In this document: positions 14,918 through 25,005 of the stretch, one piece after another
How the letters are laid out: every line of letters starts with the position of its first letter
Position numbering within the stretch: the first letter of the stretch is position 1
Assembly (NCBI RefSeq): GCF_009647605.1
Contig: NZ_WJIF01000005.1
Span: 124,001-188,000 of the forward strand
Source of the DNA: Agromyces agglutinans
GTDB lineage: Bacteria > Actinomycetota > Actinomycetes > Actinomycetales > Microbacteriaceae
Direction: 5' to 3'
DNA: 64,000 nt
The notes under the pieces: generated by a model
What the model was told of the DNA's origin: nothing
What the model saw: only the letters and a program-made list of their open reading frames with translations
Database searches by the model: none
Position numbers and translations under genes: made by a program

Positions 14918-15393
14918 GCGCCGCTCTCGAGCAGGGCGACGAGCTTGTCGAGCTCCTCGTCCCAGCCGCGGCGGTGGCTGTCGAGGTTGGCGCTGGGATC
15001 GGAGGTGCGCTCGAACCCGGTCTCCACGACCGTGAGCTGCGTGCCGTCGGCCACCGGCTCGAGCGTGAACGTGAAGACCGTCGAGTGCTCGTCGACCTCG
15101 GCCTTCGGCGCGCCGGCGGCGTCGTCGGCGCCCCAGCGGTACGAGATCGAGCGCGGTTCGTCGATCGCCTCGATCCGCATCGGGATGACGCCGAATCCTT
15201 CGACCGTGATGCTGCCGCGTGCGCCGACGCCGGCGCCGTCGAACGCGATGCGCCCGAACCACTTCGAGAAGTGCTCGGGATCGGTGATCGCCTGCCACAC
15301 CTTCTCGACGGATGCGGCGATGCGGATGGTGCGCCGGACGGAGAATCGGCTCTCGTCGATGACGGATGCCTCGTTGCGGGTCATGTCGACCAT
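14914..15393 (-). CDS. SRPBCC (AHSA1/START-like) domain protein
   Basis: 159 residues of the activator-of-Hsp90 / polyketide-cyclase-like hydrophobic-cavity fold: VEKVWQAITDPEHFSKWFG near the start and GWDEELDKLVALLES at the end. Members of this branch sit next to ArsR genes across actinobacteria; their ligands are mostly unknown. The gene overlaps ArsR by four bases. Nearby in-frame start alternatives (ATG codons of MVDM) are equivalent. Confidence 0.88.
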   Translation of the reverse strand: MVDMTRNEASVIDESRFSVRRTIRIAASVEKVWQAITDPEHFSKWFGRIAFDGAGVGARGSITVEGFGVIPMRIEAIDEPRSISYRWGADDAAGAPKAEVDEHSTVFTFTLEPVADGTQLTVVETGFERTSDPSANLDSHRRGWDEELDKLVALLESGA

Positions 15394-15462
15394 GATGGTT
15401 CCTTTCGTGGTGGTGGTGTCGTGGATGGCGCGCGTTGCGTGGTTCGGTGGTCGGATGCGCCA

Positions 15463-16716
15463 TCACCGGCTGACGACGGCGTCGGGTTCGGATGCCGCGG
15501 CGGGCGCCCGCAGCCGGCTCGTCGCCCAGGCGGCCGCGACGGCGAGCACGGCGATGCCGATGCCGACGGCGACCGCGGATGCCGCTCCCCCTCGGTCGAC
15601 CGCGAGGCCGCCGGCGAGGGAGCCGACCGCGATGCCGACGTTGACGGCCGAAGCGGGTAGCGAGGAGGCGAGCGGCGCGCCCGGCCCGGCGAGCGCGACG
15701 ACCCGGTGCTGGATCGACGGTCCGGTCGCCATGCCGAGCAGGCCGATGCCGAACACCGCGATCGCGGCGAGCGCCGCGTCGGCGCCGAACACGAGGAGCG
15801 CGACGAGCGAGACGGTGACGCCGATCGCGCCGACGATGAGCGAGCGCGCCGCATCGAGGTCGGCGAAGCGGCCGCCGCCGAAGGACCCGATCGCCGTGGC
15901 CACCCCATAGATGAGGAGGAAGCCCGAGACGACCGAACCGGTGACCCCGGTCACCTCGTCGAGGAACGGCACGAGGTAGGTGATCGCCGAGAGCATGGCC
16001 GCGAAGGTCAGCGTGCTCACGGCGAGCACCGCGAGCACCCTCGGGGCGAAGGCGTGCCGGGCCTGGCCGACCGCTCCCCCGCCGTCGCGGGTCGGCACCG
16101 AGGGCAGTACCGCGACGGCCAGCGCCAGGATGACCGCGCCGGCTACCACGACCGCGACGAACGCGCCGCGCCAGCCGACGGCCTGCCCGAGCAGCGTGCC
16201 GACGGGCAGCCCGATCGCGCTCGAGGTCGCGAAGCCCGAGATGACGACCGCCATCGCCCGGCCGGTCCGCTCGGGCGGCACCACCGAGGTTGCGGTGACC
16301 ATGGCGGCGGCGATGAAGAGTCCCTGCACGGCGCCGATCGCGACCCGCGCGACGACGAAGACCGGATAGTCGGCGCCGAGCACCGCCGGCAGCAGGTTGG
16401 CGCCGACGAAGACGGCCGTGGCCGCGATGAGCACGTGCCTGCGGTCGAAGCGCGTCGTGAGGAAGGTCAGCACCGGGCCGCCGATCGCGAGCCCCAGTGC
16501 GTTGGCGGTCACGAGCGCGCCGGCCGCCGGCACCGTCACGTCGAGGTCGACCGCGATCAGGTCGATCATGCCGACGACGAGCATCTCGGCACAGCCCATC
16601 ACGAACGCCCCGGCGAACAGCACCGCCAGGACCGCCCCCGGTCGCACCGCCCCGCGTCGAGCGCTCGTGCCGCGCACCGCCGAGCCGCCCACGGGCCCGC
16701 TTCCATCCGCCTTCAT
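15463..16716 (-). CDS. MFS transporter (Cmx/CmlA-like drug efflux)
   Basis: 417 residues, twelve predicted membrane helices, with the DHA1-type motif A (GLAIGGPVLTFLTTRFDRRH) after helix 2 and the antiporter motif C region GFATSSAIGLPVGTLLG in helix 5. GAGGAGG precedes the ATG at 16716. Proteins of this type export chloramphenicol-like or other small hydrophobic compounds by proton antiport. The gene is divergent from the amine oxidase; the intergenic region has two matching palindromes, so both may share a regulator. Confidence 0.9.
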   Translation of the reverse strand: MKADGSGPVGGSAVRGTSARRGAVRPGAVLAVLFAGAFVMGCAEMLVVGMIDLIAVDLDVTVPAAGALVTANALGLAIGGPVLTFLTTRFDRRHVLIAATAVFVGANLLPAVLGADYPVFVVARVAIGAVQGLFIAAAMVTATSVVPPERTGRAMAVVISGFATSSAIGLPVGTLLGQAVGWRGAFVAVVVAGAVILALAVAVLPSVPTRDGGGAVGQARHAFAPRVLAVLAVSTLTFAAMLSAITYLVPFLDEVTGVTGSVVSGFLLIYGVATAIGSFGGGRFADLDAARSLIVGAIGVTVSLVALLVFGADAALAAIAVFGIGLLGMATGPSIQHRVVALAGPGAPLASSLPASAVNVGIAVGSLAGGLAVDRGGAASAVAVGIGIAVLAVAAAWATSRLRAPAAASEPDAVVSR

Positions 16717-16733
16717 CGTGCCTCCTCGTTTTC

Positions 16734-16784
16734 TGCAACCCGATGCTTGCAGATCCGAGCCACCATTGCAACCCTTGAGTTGCA
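16734..16784. promoter_or_regulatory. Twin 18-bp operators between MFS and amine oxidase genes
   Basis: TGCAACCCTTGAGTTGCA (16767-16784) is a palindrome with perfect 6-bp arms. TGCAACCCGATGCTTGCA (16734-16751) has the same outer TGCAA/TTGCA arms, the same left half TGCAACCC and the same length. Their starts are 33 bp apart, about three helical turns, so dimers would sit on one face of the DNA. The regulator is not identified; the nearby ArsR protein is one candidate. Confidence 0.65.
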
Positions 16785-16837
16785 GATGATTCCGGCATCG
16801 CTCGCCGCCGTGGTATCCCGTCAGCGAGAATCGACGC

Positions 16838-18031
16838 ATGAACGCACGCACCGGAACCGACCGATTCGACGCCGATGTGGCCGTGATCGGCCTCGGCGCG
16901 GTCGGCGCGAACGCCGCCTGGCGAATCGCTGTGCGCGGGCTCTCGGTGCTGGGCTTCGAGCAGTTCGAGCCCGGCCATGCCTGGGGCGGGTCCACCGGGA
17001 AGACCCGCCTCTTCCGCGTGGCCTGCCTCGAGCACCCGGGCCTCACGCCGATCGCGCGCCGCGCTCGCGAACTCTGGCGCGAGCTCGAGGCTTCCGCCGG
17101 CGAACGCCTCTTCCTCGAGACCGGCGGCATCATGATCGGGCCGCCCGACTCGCACCTCATCGCGGGCACGCTCGCCGCCGCGGCCGAGCACGACCTGCCC
17201 GTCGAACGACTCGACGCCGACGGCATCGCACTCCGGTCCCCCGCCAACGCCCGGCTCGACCCGGGCGACGTCGGCGTGTGGGACCCCGAGGCCGGCATCC
17301 TCTTCCCCGAGGCGGCGATCATCGCGGCCGCCGACGCGGCGCGCGCCGCGGGCGCCGACCTGCACACGGGCGTGCGGGTGGTCTCCGTCGACCCCGATGC
17401 CGACGGCGTGACCGTGCGCACCGAGCGCAGCGACTACCGGGTACGCCGCGTCGCCGTGACCGCGGGGCCGTGGATCGGCCGGTTCCTGCCCGACCTGCCG
17501 CTCACGCCGCACCGCGTGGTGATGACCTGGTTCCGCCCGCGCGAGGGACACGCCGCCGCGCTCGACACGTTGCCCGTGTTCATCCGCAGCGTGCCGGGGC
17601 ACGACACCTGGATCTGGGGGCACGGCGCCATCCCCGCCTCGGCCGTCACCGAAGCCGGCGCGGGCACTCCGGGCTTCGACGCCAAGGTGGGTCCCGAGTT
17701 CGACGGCCCGTTCCCCGGCGACGATCCCGACGCGATCGACCGCGTCGTGCACCCCGGCGAGACCGACGGCATCCGGGACCTCGTCGCCGCGACGTTCCCC
17801 GACCTCGAGCCCGAGCCGTCGGCCGCGACGACCTGCATCATGGCGCACACGCCCGACGGGCAGTTCCTCATCGGCCCGACCGCCGACCCGCGCGTGTTCG
17901 TGGGCGGCGGCTGCTCGGGCCACTCGTTCAAGCACGCCTCGGCGCTCGGCGAACTGGTGGCGCAATCGGTCCTCGGCGAGCAGCCGTTCACGGATGCCTC
18001 GTTCCTCGACCCGCGCCGCTTCGCGAGCTGA
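16838..18031 (+). CDS. FAD-dependent N-methyl amino acid oxidase (SolA/sarcosine oxidase-like)
   Basis: 397 residues. The N-terminal ADP-binding motif is VAVIGLGAVGANAAWRIAVRG. Toward the C-terminus TTCIMAHTPDGQFLIGP contains a Cys at the place where monomeric sarcosine oxidase and N-methyltryptophan oxidase bind FAD covalently, followed by GGGCSGHSFKHASALGE. Length fits the family (about 370-400). It should oxidise a secondary amine such as an N-methyl amino acid, releasing H2O2; the exact substrate is unknown. It is monocistronic and only 15 bases from the convergent pectate lyase gene. Confidence 0.88.
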   Translation: MNARTGTDRFDADVAVIGLGAVGANAAWRIAVRGLSVLGFEQFEPGHAWGGSTGKTRLFRVACLEHPGLTPIARRARELWRELEASAGERLFLETGGIMIGPPDSHLIAGTLAAAAEHDLPVERLDADGIALRSPANARLDPGDVGVWDPEAGILFPEAAIIAAADAARAAGADLHTGVRVVSVDPDADGVTVRTERSDYRVRRVAVTAGPWIGRFLPDLPLTPHRVVMTWFRPREGHAAALDTLPVFIRSVPGHDTWIWGHGAIPASAVTEAGAGTPGFDAKVGPEFDGPFPGDDPDAIDRVVHPGETDGIRDLVAATFPDLEPEPSAATTCIMAHTPDGQFLIGPTADPRVFVGGGCSGHSFKHASALGELVAQSVLGEQPFTDASFLDPRRFAS

Positions 18032-18046
18032 CGGCGATACCCGAAC

Positions 18047-21000
18047 TCAGCGACCGCCGCCGAACAGCGCCCGCAGCAGGTCGAGGATCGACTGCAGGAC
18101 CTGAACGATGACTTGGCCGTGGGTCGGGCGGTCGACGGTCACGCCCGCCGACGTCGCCGTCACGGGCTCCTGCCCTTCGACCGTCGCGGTGACCTCGACC
18201 GACAGGACGTGTCCGACGTCGGCGCCCCGCGCGGTGTACGCCGGCTCGGCGCCCTTGCGGCCCTCGATCGCCTCGCCGTCGCGCAGCCACCGGTAGGTGA
18301 TCGTCGCGTCGTCGTGCGTCCACGTGCCGGGGTCGGCCGTCAGCGTGGAGCCCTTCACCGGGTCGCCCGAGATCGACGGCGCGGCGAGGTTCTCGAGCCG
18401 CACCGTGACCTCGGGGAAGACCTCGAGGTCGGTCGGCTCGGCGATCGGGCCGAGGCGCGCGCCGGTCACCGCGGGCGCGGCATCCGTCAGCTCGAGCAGA
18501 CCGTGCATCTCGACGGAGCCGTCGGCGGCGATCTCGGGGCGGATGCCGTCGAGCTCCACGGAGACGAACCAGTCGGCGGTCACGGGCGACGCGGCGCCCG
18601 TGTTCCACACGTTCGACGGGTCGGTCACGAGCGACGTGTCGGCCTGCTTCAGCGCGAGCACGTCGGCCTGCGGCGACTGCCACGAGAGCACGCCCGACGC
18701 GCGGTAGTCGGTCGCCGCGGCGTTCGTCTCGAGGCGCACGCCGCGATCGTTGCCGACCGACGTGACGCGCTCGACTCGGATGTCCGGGCCCGAGTTCGAG
18801 GTCACGCCCGTGGCGAGGTTGCCGTAGCTGACCGAGTTGCGCAGCAGGTGGTCGCCCGGCATCGACTCGCCGCCGAGCTTGAACCCGTTGCCCTCGCCGG
18901 TGCGCGCCGGGTCGGCCTCGAGCCAGCCGTTGTCGTACGCGACCGAGTCCTCGACGATCACCGTGCCGATCGGGCCCGTCGTCGACTTGGCGTAGAGGTC
19001 CCAGCCGTCGTCGATGTTGTGGTGGGCGATGTTCGAGCGGAAGACGTTGCCCTCGCCCACCGTGAGCTTCGCGGCGAAGCCGTCGGCGTCGTTGCCGCCG
19101 AGGTCGGCGTTGTTGTGCGAGACCGACGAGACGACGAGGTTGTCGCTCGGCCAGAGCGCCGGCGGCTCGGCCTCGAGACCCGAGATCTGGATGCCGGTGT
19201 CGCGGTTGTGGTGCGACTCGACCCGCTCGACGATGTTGTGGTCGCCCTGTACGAGCATCGGCTTCTGCTTGTCGGCCGAGCCGGTGATCTCGAGGTCGTA
19301 GACGTGCCACCAGTCGCCGCGGATGACGAGGCCGCCGTCGGGCGACTGCGACAGGTCGAGCACGGCGCGCGAGCCCGGCTCCGACATCAGCGTGATCGGC
19401 GCTTCGGCCGTGCCGTCGCGACCGCGTTCGGCCACGACCTTGCGCGTCGGCGTGTAGGTGCCTCCCTCGAGCACGATCTGCTGGCCCGGCTGCGCGAACG
19501 CGACCGCGGTGTGCAGGTCGAGCGGTGCCGCCGAAGTGCCGTTGCCGTCGGGGCGGCCGTCGGGGGCGACCCGGATCGACTGGCCGGGCTCGCCGAACGA
19601 GTCGACCGTCACCGTGAGCGGCACGTCGACCGGGTCGGTCGAGGCGACCCGCTCGTATTCACCCAGGTGCGGCTGCTCGGCGTCGGGCACGAGCCGCGCG
19701 GTGAGCTCGTTCGCACCCGGCTCGAGGCCGACCGGGACCAGCACCCGCTCGCCCGGGGCGAGCGCGAGGTCGTCGGCGACCACGGCGCCCGAGGCATCCA
19801 GGATCTGTCCAGTGCCGTACATGTTCGCGACCAGCGGCACGTCGAGCGCGAGGTGCGGCGTCGTCCGCGTGACGTCGACCGACAGGGTCGCCGGAACGAG
19901 CTCGATGGGCCGCTCCTGCCGCGGGTCGTCGTCGTCGGGGTGCACGGTCGTGAACTCCCAGTCGGTCACAGTCACCTGGATCTTGCGGGCGACCGCGAGG
20001 CCCACGTACGACGCGGCGGGGTTCTGCCGGTCGAGCATCTCAGGGTCGTACTGGATGACCTCGAGGTCCTGGCCGTCGCGGTGCCAGATCGCGTGGTAGC
20101 CCGTGTTCGACTTGCGCAGCGTGAGCTCGAACACGTCTCCCGTCGCGAACTTCGGGCCGGTCGCGTCGGGCCGCCAGTCGCGGTCGAACGCCTCGGAGTC
20201 GCTCATGTCGCGAGTACCCGCCGTGTTGTCCGTCGTCGCCCCCGTGTAGCCGTGCACGAACCGCGCGCCCGGCGTGCCGTCCTGCCACTCGCCGGCACCG
20301 GGTCCGTACGCGTACCGCGTCAGCAGCGCGCCGGCCGAGTTGAAGTACCGTGCGGCCGAGACGCCGGGCACGAGGTCGTCGACGGCGATCACGCCGAAGC
20401 CCGACTGGGCGTCCTTCGCGGCGGCGTCGTCGACGCGGAACGTGGCCCGCAGCGTGAAGTTCTCGGTGGCCGGGTCGACCTGCGTGTAGAAGTACTGGAA
20501 TCCGTCCTCGCTGTTCGCGAGCTTCGTCGAACTGGCGCGGGCGTCGAACGTGATCGAGCCGTCGGGGTGCTCGACGACGGTGCCGCCGGATCCCGCGTTG
20601 GAGCCGACGTCGGCGACCTGCCAGCGCTCGACCTCGGCGGCGACGTCGACGTCGTAGGCGGCGCCCGTGGCGGTCTCGCCGCCGCGGTGCGCGACGACGC
20701 GGACCTGGTACGCCGCACCCGGGGTGAATCCGGGCACGTCGGCGGTCGTGCCGGTGACCCCGGCGAGCGCGGTCGTGAACGGCGCGCCGCCGGTGCTCGT
20801 CTCGACGGAGTACGACTCGGCCTCGGCCGACGCCGACCAGCTGACGGTCACCGTCGCGACGCCGCCCGAGATGGCGCTCGTGAGCGCGCCGGTCACGGTG
20901 GGCCCGGCGAGCGGCAGCGAGAAGTCGGCGACCGCGGCGCGGGCCGACGCGATGGCGGATGCCTCGCCCGCGCGGGTGAGGCGAACCTCGACCTCGTAGG

Positions 21001-21784
21001 AACCCGATGCGGGAGGCGTGAGCGTCAACCGGCCGCCCGCGCCCTCGGTCGCCGTGAGCGACTGGTCGAGCACCGCCCCGTCGGCGCCGTACAGCGTGGC
21101 GTAGGCGACGTCGCCGCCGTCGGCGCCGAGCACCCCGTCGTAGGCGATGACGAGGTTCGCGGGGTTCGCGGGATCGGGTGCGACCGACGTCACGACGGGC
21201 GCGGCCACGGCGCCCCATGCGGCGCGCTGCTCGGGGTCGAACGCTCCGAGCTGGGCGGCGTACACGTTCACGCCCGCACTCGGCGAGGCCAGCCAGTACT
21301 CGCCCGGCTCGGTGATCGCGAGGCGTTCGGTCGACACGGCCAGGCTGTCGACATCGGCGGGCGCGGGCACCCGGCCGACCTCGCCGGCCGCGTTGTAGAG
21401 GGCGACGGCGCGGTCGGCGGTGCCGCTGCCGCTGCGGGCGGCGACATGGACCTCGGTGGGCACGTCGCCCTCGGCGACGGTGAAGTGCAGCGAACGGGAT
21501 GCCTCGGTGCCCGAGCCGTTGAGCTTGATGCGCTTGGTGAACACCTCGCCGCGGTCGGAGATCCGGTCGTGCGCGTCGACCGTGACGTTCTTGCCTGCGG
21601 CGGCGTGGATCGTGAAGTCCGAGCCGGTGTCGGTGATCTCGACGTAGTCGCCGATCGCGAGATCGTTCGCGTTCAGGGCCGTGGCGGGTCCGAACGCCGC
21701 CGCGGCGAGGGAGCCCGTCAAGGTGAGCGCCGCGGCGGTCAGGACCGCCAGCGAGGTTCGGAGGGCGCGCGTCATCTGGGGCAT
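18047..21784 (-). CDS. Secreted family PL9-type pectate lyase, multidomain
   Basis: 1245 residues. An N-terminal signal peptide (about 1-36: MPQMTRALRTSLAVLTAAAL, cleavage near ATA-LNA) follows GAGGAG upstream of the ATG at 21784. Middle regions include a fibronectin-III-like domain (about 285-370) and a jelly-roll-like region (about 385-620). The right-handed beta-helix runs from about 745 to 1060; HNNADLGGNDADGFAAK and HHNIDDGWDLYAKS match the Asp cluster that binds Ca2+ and the catalytic Lys of Pel9A-type lyases. Near the C-terminus is a bacterial Ig-like domain (SGDPVKGSTLTADPGTW). It degrades pectate or a related polyuronate outside the cell, suggesting life with plants or soil litter. 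Confidence 0.88.
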   Translation of the reverse strand: MPQMTRALRTSLAVLTAAALTLTGSLAAAAFGPATALNANDLAIGDYVEITDTGSDFTIHAAAGKNVTVDAHDRISDRGEVFTKRIKLNGSGTEASRSLHFTVAEGDVPTEVHVAARSGSGTADRAVALYNAAGEVGRVPAPADVDSLAVSTERLAITEPGEYWLASPSAGVNVYAAQLGAFDPEQRAAWGAVAAPVVTSVAPDPANPANLVIAYDGVLGADGGDVAYATLYGADGAVLDQSLTATEGAGGRLTLTPPASGSYEVEVRLTRAGEASAIASARAAVADFSLPLAGPTVTGALTSAISGGVATVTVSWSASAEAESYSVETSTGGAPFTTALAGVTGTTADVPGFTPGAAYQVRVVAHRGGETATGAAYDVDVAAEVERWQVADVGSNAGSGGTVVEHPDGSITFDARASSTKLANSEDGFQYFYTQVDPATENFTLRATFRVDDAAAKDAQSGFGVIAVDDLVPGVSAARYFNSAGALLTRYAYGPGAGEWQDGTPGARFVHGYTGATTDNTAGTRDMSDSEAFDRDWRPDATGPKFATGDVFELTLRKSNTGYHAIWHRDGQDLEVIQYDPEMLDRQNPAASYVGLAVARKIQVTVTDWEFTTVHPDDDDPRQERPIELVPATLSVDVTRTTPHLALDVPLVANMYGTGQILDASGAVVADDLALAPGERVLVPVGLEPGANELTARLVPDAEQPHLGEYERVASTDPVDVPLTVTVDSFGEPGQSIRVAPDGRPDGNGTSAAPLDLHTAVAFAQPGQQIVLEGGTYTPTRKVVAERGRDGTAEAPITLMSEPGSRAVLDLSQSPDGGLVIRGDWWHVYDLEITGSADKQKPMLVQGDHNIVERVESHHNRDTGIQISGLEAEPPALWPSDNLVVSSVSHNNADLGGNDADGFAAKLTVGEGNVFRSNIAHHNIDDGWDLYAKSTTGPIGTVIVEDSVAYDNGWLEADPARTGEGNGFKLGGESMPGDHLLRNSVSYGNLATGVTSNSGPDIRVERVTSVGNDRGVRLETNAAATDYRASGVLSWQSPQADVLALKQADTSLVTDPSNVWNTGAASPVTADWFVSVELDGIRPEIAADGSVEMHGLLELTDAAPAVTGARLGPIAEPTDLEVFPEVTVRLENLAAPSISGDPVKGSTLTADPGTWTHDDATITYRWLRDGEAIEGRKGAEPAYTARGADVGHVLSVEVTATVEGQEPVTATSAGVTVDRPTHGQVIVQVLQSILDLLRALFGGGR

Positions 21785-21826
21785 GGGTCTCCTCGTCGAG
21801 ATCGTGTCGTTCCGCGTCGAACGGCC

Positions 21827-21842
21827 GAGAAAGCGCTTTCTC
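21827..21842. promoter_or_regulatory. LacI-family operator upstream of the pectate lyase
   Basis: GAGAAAGCGCTTTCTC is a perfect 16-bp palindrome with the central CG of LacI/GalR-family operators and resembles catabolite-responsive elements (TGAAAGCGCTTTCA-like). It lies 43 bases upstream of the pectate lyase ATG. No LacI-family gene is in the window, so a distant sugar-responsive repressor would have to act here. Confidence 0.75.
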
Positions 21843-21962
21843 AGGGGGTATGTCTCGTACGGTAACCGCATTCCCAGATGCCGTCAAGAGCCGCGTCGAC
21901 CCCGGCCCGCGGTCGGCAGCAGTCGGCGGCCGGCGGCCGCCGCCGCCGCAGCCGCGCGCGAC

Positions 21963-23105
21963 TCAGGATGCGTCGGGCGTCGCGGCGAAGTCCGCGATGA
22001 CCGCGGCGATGAGCCGCGCGCGCTCCACCATGCTGCGCGCCGAGACGTGCTCGGTCACGGCGTGCGCCCCGCCGCCTCGCGGTGCGAGCCCGTCGATCGT
22101 CGGATGCCCCGCAGCCCCGGCGGCGTTCGTGTCGGCCGCGCCCGCCGCGGGCCGGCCGCCGAGCGGTCCGCCGAGCGAGGCCGCGACGCGGTCGACCCGC
22201 GCGAGCAGGCGCGCGCCGTGCTCGCCCTCGCTCCAGGTCGGCCGGTGCGAGAGCTGCTCGACCTCGAGCACGGCCCCGTCGCGGATCGGCCGGAGCGCGC
22301 GGATGCCGCCGAGCACGGCGTGCTCGTCGTCGGTGCTGAGGAAGCGCAGGCCGACCTCGGCGCTCGCGCGGCCGGCAACGACGTTGGCCCGCCCGCCGCC
22401 CGAGATGATGCCGACGTTGCAGAGCACGGGCCGCCCGGAGACGATCTCGCGCAACCGGCCGAGCTGGTCGATGAGCTCGTCGATCGCCGAGACGCCGCGG
22501 TCGGGATCGGTGGCGGCGTGCGCCTCGCGGCCGTGCACGGTGAGCCGCACCCGGGTGCTGCCGCGCCGGGCCGTCTTCAGCGCGCCGTCGGGATGCGCCG
22601 GCTCGAGGCCGAGCACGGCACCGGCGGCCGCGGCCTCGGCCCGCACGTGCGGCGCCGAGGTGAGCGAGCCGTCCTCCTCGTCGGCGACCACGAGCACCCG
22701 CACCTCGGGGTGCGCGACGCCGGTCGCGACGAGCGAGCGCGCCGCGGCGAGCAGCGACACGATGCCCGACTTCGTGTCGAACACCCCCGGACCGCGCACG
22801 ACATCGCCGTCGACGCTCCAGGGCAGGTCCGCGATGCGCCCGACCGGCCAGACGGTGTCGTAGTGGCTGAGCAGCAGAACGGGCGCGCCGGCATCGTCGA
22901 CCGCGGGCAGCACCCAGCGCAGGTGGTCTCCGGAAGCCTCGGCGATGCGCTCGACCCGGAACCCGGCGGCCGCGGCATCCCGTTCGAGCACCTCGGCCAG
23001 CGCGTCCAGCGCGGCGGCGTCGCCCGTGGGGCTCTCGAGCCGCGTGTAGCGCTCGAGCGTCGCGAGCATCGCATCGAGGTCGAACGGATCGGGGTGCGCC
23101 GACAT
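21963..23105 (-). CDS. M20-family metallopeptidase (carboxypeptidase G2-like)
   Basis: 380 residues with the M20/ArgE/CPG2 zinc pattern: His in LLLSHYDTVWPVG, bridging Asp in GPGVFDTKSG, the Glu pair in VVADEEDGS, Asp/Glu in LGLEPAHPDG, and His in GGGAHAVTEH near the C-terminus. The dimerisation domain is in the middle (VRLTVHGREAHAATDPDRGVS). It should cleave a C-terminal glutamate or a similar residue from peptides or folate-like compounds. Reading leftward, TAACGT (23118-23113) ends seven bases before the ATG at 23105, so the mRNA is probably leaderless. Confidence 0.9.
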   Translation of the reverse strand: MSAHPDPFDLDAMLATLERYTRLESPTGDAAALDALAEVLERDAAAAGFRVERIAEASGDHLRWVLPAVDDAGAPVLLLSHYDTVWPVGRIADLPWSVDGDVVRGPGVFDTKSGIVSLLAAARSLVATGVAHPEVRVLVVADEEDGSLTSAPHVRAEAAAAGAVLGLEPAHPDGALKTARRGSTRVRLTVHGREAHAATDPDRGVSAIDELIDQLGRLREIVSGRPVLCNVGIISGGGRANVVAGRASAEVGLRFLSTDDEHAVLGGIRALRPIRDGAVLEVEQLSHRPTWSEGEHGARLLARVDRVAASLGGPLGGRPAAGAADTNAAGAAGHPTIDGLAPRGGGAHAVTEHVSARSMVERARLIAAVIADFAATPDAS

Positions 23106-23150
23106 GGGTCGCACGTTACCCCTGCCGTGGCATCCGTTCACGGGGGTTGC

Positions 23151-23216
23151 GTGCGAGTTGCTCGCGCGCGTGCGGCGTGTTCGTCGCACTGCGGCGAGGA
23201 ACTCGCACCGGTGCGA
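23151..23216. promoter_or_regulatory. Nested palindromes between M20 peptidase and ABC-F genes
   Basis: GTGCGAGTT (23151-23159) pairs with AACTCGCAC (23200-23208), and inside it CTCGC (23161-23165) pairs with GCGAG (23194-23198), giving a 14-bp stem with one mismatch. Overlapping it, TCGCACCGGTGCGA at 23203-23216 is a perfect 14-bp palindrome. The region follows the ABC-F stop in the direction of transcription and lies before the peptidase promoter. It may be a terminator or an operator. Confidence 0.55.
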
Positions 23217-23262
23217 AGCCTCCCGTCCGAAGGGGGCCGGAGGCACGCCGGGGGGCGGCGGC

Positions 23263-24855
<1,593 letters not shown>

Positions 24856-24972
24856 GGGGGTCCTCGCGTCGGGTGGGTGCGGCCGGGCCGCGCAGATCGG
24901 CGAGACGGATGCCTCGAGCCGGGCTTCAACACTACGGTGCGATCGCGCACCCGAAGCCGGACGTAGTGGCAT

Positions 24973-24994
24973 AATATTAGCTGAAACGTATATT
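24973..24994. promoter_or_regulatory. AT-rich promoter/inverted repeat before the HTH gene
   Basis: AATAT (24973-24977) and ATATT (24990-24994) form an inverted repeat just before the Shine-Dalgarno of the HTH gene, within one of the few AT-rich stretches of the window. The position fits autorepression by the encoded HTH protein. Arms are short, so this is suggestive only. Confidence 0.4.
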
Positions 24995-25005
24995 TGGAGA
25001 TGCTC

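Noticed and set aside
14600-17965. A 1121-codon - strand frame covering ArsR, MFS and amine oxidase loci
   Set aside because: Only the last 105 codons (ArsR) are real; the rest is out-of-frame or antisense to confident genes.
18113-21865. A 1250-codon open frame on the + strand opposite the pectate lyase
   Set aside because: It is the antisense frame of a GC-rich gene: Arg/Gly/Val-rich, no domain, no ribosome site. The minus strand encodes a clear signal peptide and beta-helix.
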